From contig NZ_FNWQ01000001.1 in NCBI RefSeq assembly GCF_900108365.1, positions 868,001 to 932,000 of the forward strand: 64,000 nt of DNA, given 5' to 3'. Position numbers and translations under genes: made by a program. The notes under the pieces were generated by a model. The model did not search any database. It saw only the letters and a list, made by a program, of their open reading frames with translations, and was not told the origin of the DNA. This DNA comes from Chryseobacterium culicis (GTDB lineage: Bacteria > Bacteroidota > Bacteroidia > Flavobacteriales > Weeksellaceae). Below are positions 60,093 through 64,000 of this stretch, piece after piece; positions within the stretch are counted from its first letter, which is position 1, and each line of letters begins with the position of its first letter.

Positions 60093-60244
60093 GGCAGGTC
60101 TCCTGACTTGTAACATCTTTTATCTCCTTCCCATGCCTCGCACAGTGGATCTTTGATAAAGATTACAGTTACTTACAGTTGCGCGACAGTCCGTGATTCT
60201 CACACGGTTCCCTTTTAATCTGCAGTGATGCAGAACCAATTTCT
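60093..60244 (-). ncRNA. Cobalamin (B12) riboswitch
   Basis: On the minus strand the conserved elements occur in order: AAAAGGGAA upstream arm, ACTGTCGCGCAACTGT core, ATCCACTG, GCATGGGAAGG and the B12-box AGTCAGGAGACCTGCC (60094-60109). This is the class I cobalamin aptamer. Its own promoter is at 60276. The next gene in its direction is an acyl-CoA thioesterase rather than a B12 transporter. No obvious terminator or anti-terminator is seen between it and the gene, so the expression platform is unclear. Confidence 0.93.
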
Positions 60245-60275
60245 ATGATGAATAAGCGTTAAAACTTTTCAGGGG

Positions 60276-60283
60276 CAAAAATA
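60276..60283 (-). promoter_or_regulatory. -7 promoter box for the riboswitch RNA
   Basis: The minus strand reads TATTTTTG, a perfect TAnnTTTG, about 30-35 bases before the aptamer and immediately after the stop of the upstream gene. Confidence 0.6.
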
Positions 60284-60289
60284 ATGAAT

Positions 60290-61090
60290 TTATTCCGGAT
60301 TATGGTAAATAATCTGGCTGATTACTCTTCCTTTCTTAATGGTCCAAAGCGTGGTATATCTGTTTTCTCCTGAACCATTGATCATATAAAGAAAGATATT
60401 GTCGTTGTCAAGGGAAGTGACCCCCATGTTTTCAAAATCCATGGTAGGCTGGAACATATTCTTAATGGCTTCTCTTACGAAAACAGATCCTCTTCCCGGC
60501 TGTTGTACCCTGATGGATTTGATTTCAGTCATTCCTTCCGGGAGATCATTTCCAATTCCCCATGGTTTTACTTTATCAATGGTAAGAAGTTTTCCTTCGG
60601 CATCTTTTTCCTTTTTACGGTATCCCGCATTGGAAGGATAGATATCAATAACTACTTTGCTTCTTTGGGCAGTAGGAATTTTCGGGTCAGAGTTATCTGT
60701 GAAGATAAGTGATTTTCCATTTTTAGATTTGGAAGGAGTGTAGGCAGGAAGCTGATCAATATAAGCAATACGTTCTTTATTCACCATTCCTTCTTTGTCA
60801 AGCGTTTCATAACGTACAAAAGGTTTGTCGTCATCCTGCTTTTCAGGATATTTGATCCAGATCCACTCCGTTTCCCCCGGAGCAGGCTTTACATAAACGA
60901 ACACATCACCTTTACGCATACGGATTTTATCTACAATTTTTCTGTAATTATCCTTATGAACACGCACATTGGCATATCCTTCTTCCGCTTTTACCACTCC
61001 GAAAGGAACTTTATTCTGCCCTTTTACAAAAGCGATCGATAAAATACTGAAAGCGGATAAATAGAATGCTTTGTTTATGAAAGTCATCAT
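60290..61090 (-). CDS. Hypothetical secreted protein
   Basis: A 266-residue exported protein with signal peptide (residues 1-24, ending at FVKGQ). The mature N-terminus (VPFGVVKAEEGYANVRVHKDNYRKIVDKIRMRKGDVFVYVKP as short motifs) looks like an SH3b-type beta-barrel domain. The C-terminal part has GENRYTTLWTIKKGRVISQII, a strand pattern with no family I can name. It is 31 bases downstream of the ABC ATPase gene but has no visible functional link. Confidence 0.7.
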   Translation of the reverse strand: MMTFINKAFYLSAFSILSIAFVKGQNKVPFGVVKAEEGYANVRVHKDNYRKIVDKIRMRKGDVFVYVKPAPGETEWIWIKYPEKQDDDKPFVRYETLDKEGMVNKERIAYIDQLPAYTPSKSKNGKSLIFTDNSDPKIPTAQRSKVVIDIYPSNAGYRKKEKDAEGKLLTIDKVKPWGIGNDLPEGMTEIKSIRVQQPGRGSVFVREAIKNMFQPTMDFENMGVTSLDNDNIFLYMINGSGENRYTTLWTIKKGRVISQIIYHNPE

Positions 61091-61120
61091 GAAAATTTTT
61101 TAATCCTTCAAATATATAAA

Positions 61121-61783
61121 TTAAATGCTTTTCGGAAGATAATTATAGCGCTGCAGTTCACTTAAATCTTGTATTTGTTTGAGATGGCCTTCAGAAAGCA
61201 GCAATATCTGATCAGAGATATCCAGAACATCTTTAAAGTTGTGGTCAGAAATAATGAATCCTTTACGGGCTGATTCCTGGCGGACATATTTCTTTAGCTC
61301 TTCAGTGATTTTTGGGGAAATACTATGAAATGGCTCATCCAGCAATATAAAATCTGCTTCAGAGTAAATAATCATAAGAGTTTCTATGATTCTCTGCTCA
61401 CCTGTAGAGAGATTTTTAGGCTTTTGATGAAGAAATGGCTGTATGAATTCTGAGGTAAAAAGCAGCTCAGTATTTTTGGGGTTACAGAAAAGCGGAATCA
61501 GATTTTTAATCTTTATATATTTTGGCAAAAAAAGATTTTGGGGTAAGTAGGAGATTCTGTTTTTTCTGTCGGAAATGTTTTTCAGGATGGTATGGTCATA
61601 TTTTATAAACTGGTTATCACCCCGTTCCGTTCCAAATATGATTTTGAGCAGTGTCGATTTTCCGGTCCCGTTTCTGCCCAGTAATCCTACAACCTGACCG
61701 GTTTCACATCCTATATAAATATCCTGAAGGATTTTTCTGTCATCAAAAGATTTTGTCACACTATCAACATGAAGCTTACTCAT
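61121..61783 (-). CDS. ABC transporter ATP-binding protein
   Basis: A 220-residue single ATPase domain. Walker A is GRNGTGKST (near residue 37), the signature is the altered LSTGEQRIIE (usual LSGGQ), Walker B is FILLDEP, and the H-loop His is in IISDHNF. I chose the ATG at 61783 because it overlaps the stop of the upstream membrane gene (ATGA). The partner appears to be the 92-residue membrane protein alone, which is unusually small for a permease. The cargo is unknown. Confidence 0.87.
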   Translation of the reverse strand: MSKLHVDSVTKSFDDRKILQDIYIGCETGQVVGLLGRNGTGKSTLLKIIFGTERGDNQFIKYDHTILKNISDRKNRISYLPQNLFLPKYIKIKNLIPLFCNPKNTELLFTSEFIQPFLHQKPKNLSTGEQRIIETLMIIYSEADFILLDEPFHSISPKITEELKKYVRQESARKGFIISDHNFKDVLDISDQILLLSEGHLKQIQDLSELQRYNYLPKSI

Positions 61784-62058
61784 AAGAATAATGTTATCAT
61801 TTTTACAGTGAGACTTAATGCCATTGTTCCTGCCCAAAGAAAAGTCCTTGAAAATCCGGTGTTGGCATAAAAATAATATTCGCTTTTAAATCTTACTTCA
61901 TAGATAAAATAGTGAAGAACAGGTACCGTTAAAAGAAAACTTAAACCAAACGTTTCAGCCTTGAAGGGAAGTATCAGAGAGATAAGCAATGAAAACAGTA
62001 AGGCGGGAAGTAAAATTTTCCTATAAAAGATCCAAAGAATAGTAAAGTTTCTGGTCAT
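61780..62058 (-). CDS. Small membrane protein coupled to the ABC ATPase
   Basis: A 92-residue protein with three predicted helices (near 12-30, 36-52 and 70-90) and a short N-terminal basic region. Four bases overlap the ATPase gene, so the two are translationally coupled. It is too small for a full ABC permease but could oligomerise, or serve as an accessory. No named family is recognised. Confidence 0.72.
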   Translation of the reverse strand: MTRNFTILWIFYRKILLPALLFSLLISLILPFKAETFGLSFLLTVPVLHYFIYEVRFKSEYYFYANTGFSRTFLWAGTMALSLTVKMITLFL

Positions 62059-62169
62059 ATTTTAAAAGAGTGTGGGTTATTAGGTCTTTAGCTGTGCAAT
62101 AGAGCATCTTTACGCTTCAAATATATGAAAAACGTTTGTGCTAGGTAGGAAATTACAGATTCAAAATAA

Positions 62170-62199
62170 AAAAGAGAGAAAACCAACGGTTTTCTCTCT
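62170..62199 (-). terminator. Terminator of mutS2
   Basis: Perfect 12-base arms (AGAGAGAAAACC / GGTTTTCTCTCT) around a 3-base loop are followed on the minus strand by TTTTTTATTTT. Confidence 0.88.
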
Positions 62200-62230
62200 G
62201 CTATCTGCATAAGTTTTACTTTCTGAATCA

Positions 62231-64000
62231 TTAAATTCTTTCAAGTTCATCCGCGTCAATCGTAGTCTTAAAAGTTCCGTAATTGACAATCACTTTGTTT
62301 CTTGAAATTTTTTCAATAGTTCCTACACTGGTGCTTCCGGTAATACGGACACGCTGTCCGATTTTCATCCACAAAGAACGGTCGGTTTTACGTTGTTCTT
62401 CCAGTCTTTCATTCGTTTCAGCAATTTTTTCAATCACTTCTTCCTTTTTCAGCTGCTGGGTGATTTTTCTCTTCACAACCTGAAGCCGTTTAGATTCATC
62501 CTTGTCACTTCCCAGTTTCCTGAATTTTTCCTGCTCCAGGAGCTTTACAAAATCTTTTACAACATCCTTCCTGGATTTTCCTTTGGTATAGCTGTCTATG
62601 AATGCCTCAATCTTATTACCGAACTGAAGTTTACGGTGCTCCTCTTCATACAGTTTCTGGAAATTGAATAATTTCTGCTGAAGCTGGTCATTCAGTTTCT
62701 GAAGGTTATCACGTTTATCTTCTACAGATTCTTTCCTTTCCGCAAGATCAGACTTCAGTTTTTCCACTTCAAACTTTTCCTGCTGCAGCTTTACAATCGT
62801 TTTATCCAGATTAACGATATCATGCTCTACCTTTTTCTTGGCAGAATGGATAATAAATCTTGGAATTTTATTCTTTTCCGCAACTTCAAAAGTAAATGAA
62901 CTTCCTGCCTGTCCTACTTCCAGCTTGTACATGGGTTCCAGTGTTTCCTCATTGAAGAGCATGGCCGCATTCTGGGCATTGGGAAGCTGTTCTATCACCA
63001 GTTTGATGTTAGTATAGTGGGTGGTGATGATGGCAAAACTCTTTTTATCATAGAAAAACTCCATGAAGCTTTCTGCCAGGGCACCTCCAAGTTCAGGATC
63101 AGAACCAGTACCAAATTCGTCAATCAGTAAAAGCGTATTGGCATCAGCCTCACGGATGATTCCGGACATTTTCTTTAACCTCGATGAGTAGGTGGATAAA
63201 TGGTTTTCAATAGACTGGTTGTCGCCAATATCAGTCATGATTTTCTCAAAGAAAAACATTTCAGATTTCGGGTGAACCGGAACCAGAATACCACTCTGAA
63301 TCATCAGCTGTAATAATCCAACCGTTTTTAAAGTAATTGATTTTCCACCGGCATTCGGACCGGAAATACAGATGATTCTGTTATGATCCGTTAAAGTCAG
63401 CGTTTGCGGATGGATAATTTTGTTCTCAATCTTATTTCTTAACCATAACAGGGGATGATAAGCATCTTTTAATCTCAGTGTTTTATGATGGTTGATCTTG
63501 GGAAGAACTCCGTTGATCAATTCACCAAATTTCGCTTTAGCTCTCGTAAGATCAAGATCAAAAATATAAACCTGATACCTCCATAGCTGAGGCTGGAATT
63601 CTGCGAGCTCTGCAGTCAGCTTACGGAGAACTTTGTCAATTTCTTTTTTCTCCTCCTCTTCATTTTCACGAAGCTTGAAGTAATGCTTTACAACGCTGTC
63701 CGGCTGAATGTAAGTAATGGAACCTGTTTTGGAGATGCCTAGCGTTCTGCCGGCAACTCTTTTTTTGAATCCTGACTTTACCGCCAGAACCCGTTGGTCA
63801 TCAATAATGGTTTCCCTTATGTCATCCAAAAAATCACTCTGCCCGTAGGTGGTAAGCGCACGGTTGAAATTTTCCTGAATCGCTTTTTTAGCATGCTGAA
63901 TTTCAGTTCTTATCCCTTTCAAAGCAGGAGAGGCCTCACTTTTTACCTCACCAAAACGGTTAAAAACCTTATCTACCTTATCAATGATCTCTTTTCTGAA
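62231..64000 (-). CDS. MutS2-family ATPase (5' end outside window), no Smr domain
   Basis: The C-terminal 589 residues of MutS2; the frame is open through the right edge, where it reads F-R-K-E-I-I-D-K. MutS2 acts on recombination intermediates and collided ribosomes rather than mismatches. Visible are the clamp/lever region, Walker A GPNAGGKS (near 63348-63371), Walker B LLIDEFGTGSDPELG, a long coiled coil (near 62640-62850), and the SH3-like domain IGQRVRITGSTSVGTIEKI at the end. The protein stops directly after this SH3-like domain; the C-terminal Smr nuclease domain usual in MutS2 is absent. Confidence 0.92.
   Translation of the reverse strand, partial: FRKEIIDKVDKVFNRFGEVKSEASPALKGIRTEIQHAKKAIQENFNRALTTYGQSDFLDDIRETIIDDQRVLAVKSGFKKRVAGRTLGISKTGSITYIQPDSVVKHYFKLRENEEEEKKEIDKVLRKLTAELAEFQPQLWRYQVYIFDLDLTRAKAKFGELINGVLPKINHHKTLRLKDAYHPLLWLRNKIENKIIHPQTLTLTDHNRIICISGPNAGGKSITLKTVGLLQLMIQSGILVPVHPKSEMFFFEKIMTDIGDNQSIENHLSTYSSRLKKMSGIIREADANTLLLIDEFGTGSDPELGGALAESFMEFFYDKKSFAIITTHYTNIKLVIEQLPNAQNAAMLFNEETLEPMYKLEVGQAGSSFTFEVAEKNKIPRFIIHSAKKKVEHDIVNLDKTIVKLQQEKFEVEKLKSDLAERKESVEDKRDNLQKLNDQLQQKLFNFQKLYEEEHRKLQFGNKIEAFIDSYTKGKSRKDVVKDFVKLLEQEKFRKLGSDKDESKRLQVVKRKITQQLKKEEVIEKIAETNERLEEQRKTDRSLWMKIGQRVRITGSTSVGTIEKISRNKVIVNYGTFKTTIDADELERI

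Overview
The window looks like chromosomal DNA from a member of the Bacteroidota, most likely Chryseobacterium or a close relative in the Weeksellaceae. The evidence is a TonB-linked SusC/SusD pair, a complete Bat aerotolerance-type operon (MoxR, DUF58, BatA-D), LytS/LytTR regulators, a YpdA-type bacillithiol disulfide reductase, a candidate OlsF-type fused acyltransferase, DUF4834 and DUF6263 proteins, low G+C, and many promoters of the TAnnTTTG (-7) class. Both ends cut through genes: an aldehyde dehydrogenase on the left and MutS2 on the right. I see no rRNA, CRISPR array, prophage or insertion sequence.

Layout. 0-2.9 kb: aldehyde dehydrogenase, Zn alcohol dehydrogenase and a DUF779 protein (aldehyde/alcohol metabolism), with a G+C-rich REP-like element between the first two. 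2.9-7 kb: a dicarboxylate/amino-acid symporter diverging from the CbpA/CbpM co-chaperone pair, then a YcxB-like protein and a cystathionine beta-synthase-like enzyme. 7.1-11.6 kb: a LolC/E-like permease overlapping head to head with a NamZ-type (DUF1343) muramidase, then envelope proteins. 11.9-21.7 kb: one functional block of LytS-like sensor kinase, secreted metzincin, SusC, SusD and LytTR response regulator, with a 21-bp-period direct repeat in front of the metzincin that looks like a LytTR operator. 21.9-24.1 kb: two tRNA-Phe genes, each with its own promoter and terminator, bracketing a DUF5077/DUF3472 lipoprotein. 24-35.6 kb: a two-domain acyltransferase, aspartokinase, fbp-menC, a hidden cysteine-rich double-glycine peptide, a hydrolase, glnS, an MFS transporter and ypdA. 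36-44 kb: mostly minus-strand envelope, glycosyl-transfer and housekeeping genes. 44.4-53.2 kb: the bat operon, then marC. 53-57.9 kb: isochorismate synthase, thioesterase, acyltransferase, and a PspC/PadR pair. 58-64 kb: an HD phosphohydrolase, an acyl-CoA thioesterase behind a cobalamin riboswitch, an ABC ATPase with a tiny membrane partner, and mutS2.

The most interesting items are the self-contained sensor/protease/SusCD locus with its candidate LytTR operator, the cobalamin riboswitch whose next gene is an acyl-CoA thioesterase, the unannotated six-cysteine GG-leader peptide, the tRNA-Phe duplication around a single cargo gene, a heptamer tandem repeat upstream of a hotdog thioesterase, and a 20-residue micropeptide ORF followed by its own terminator. 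All calls come from reading the sequence; no database search was run.
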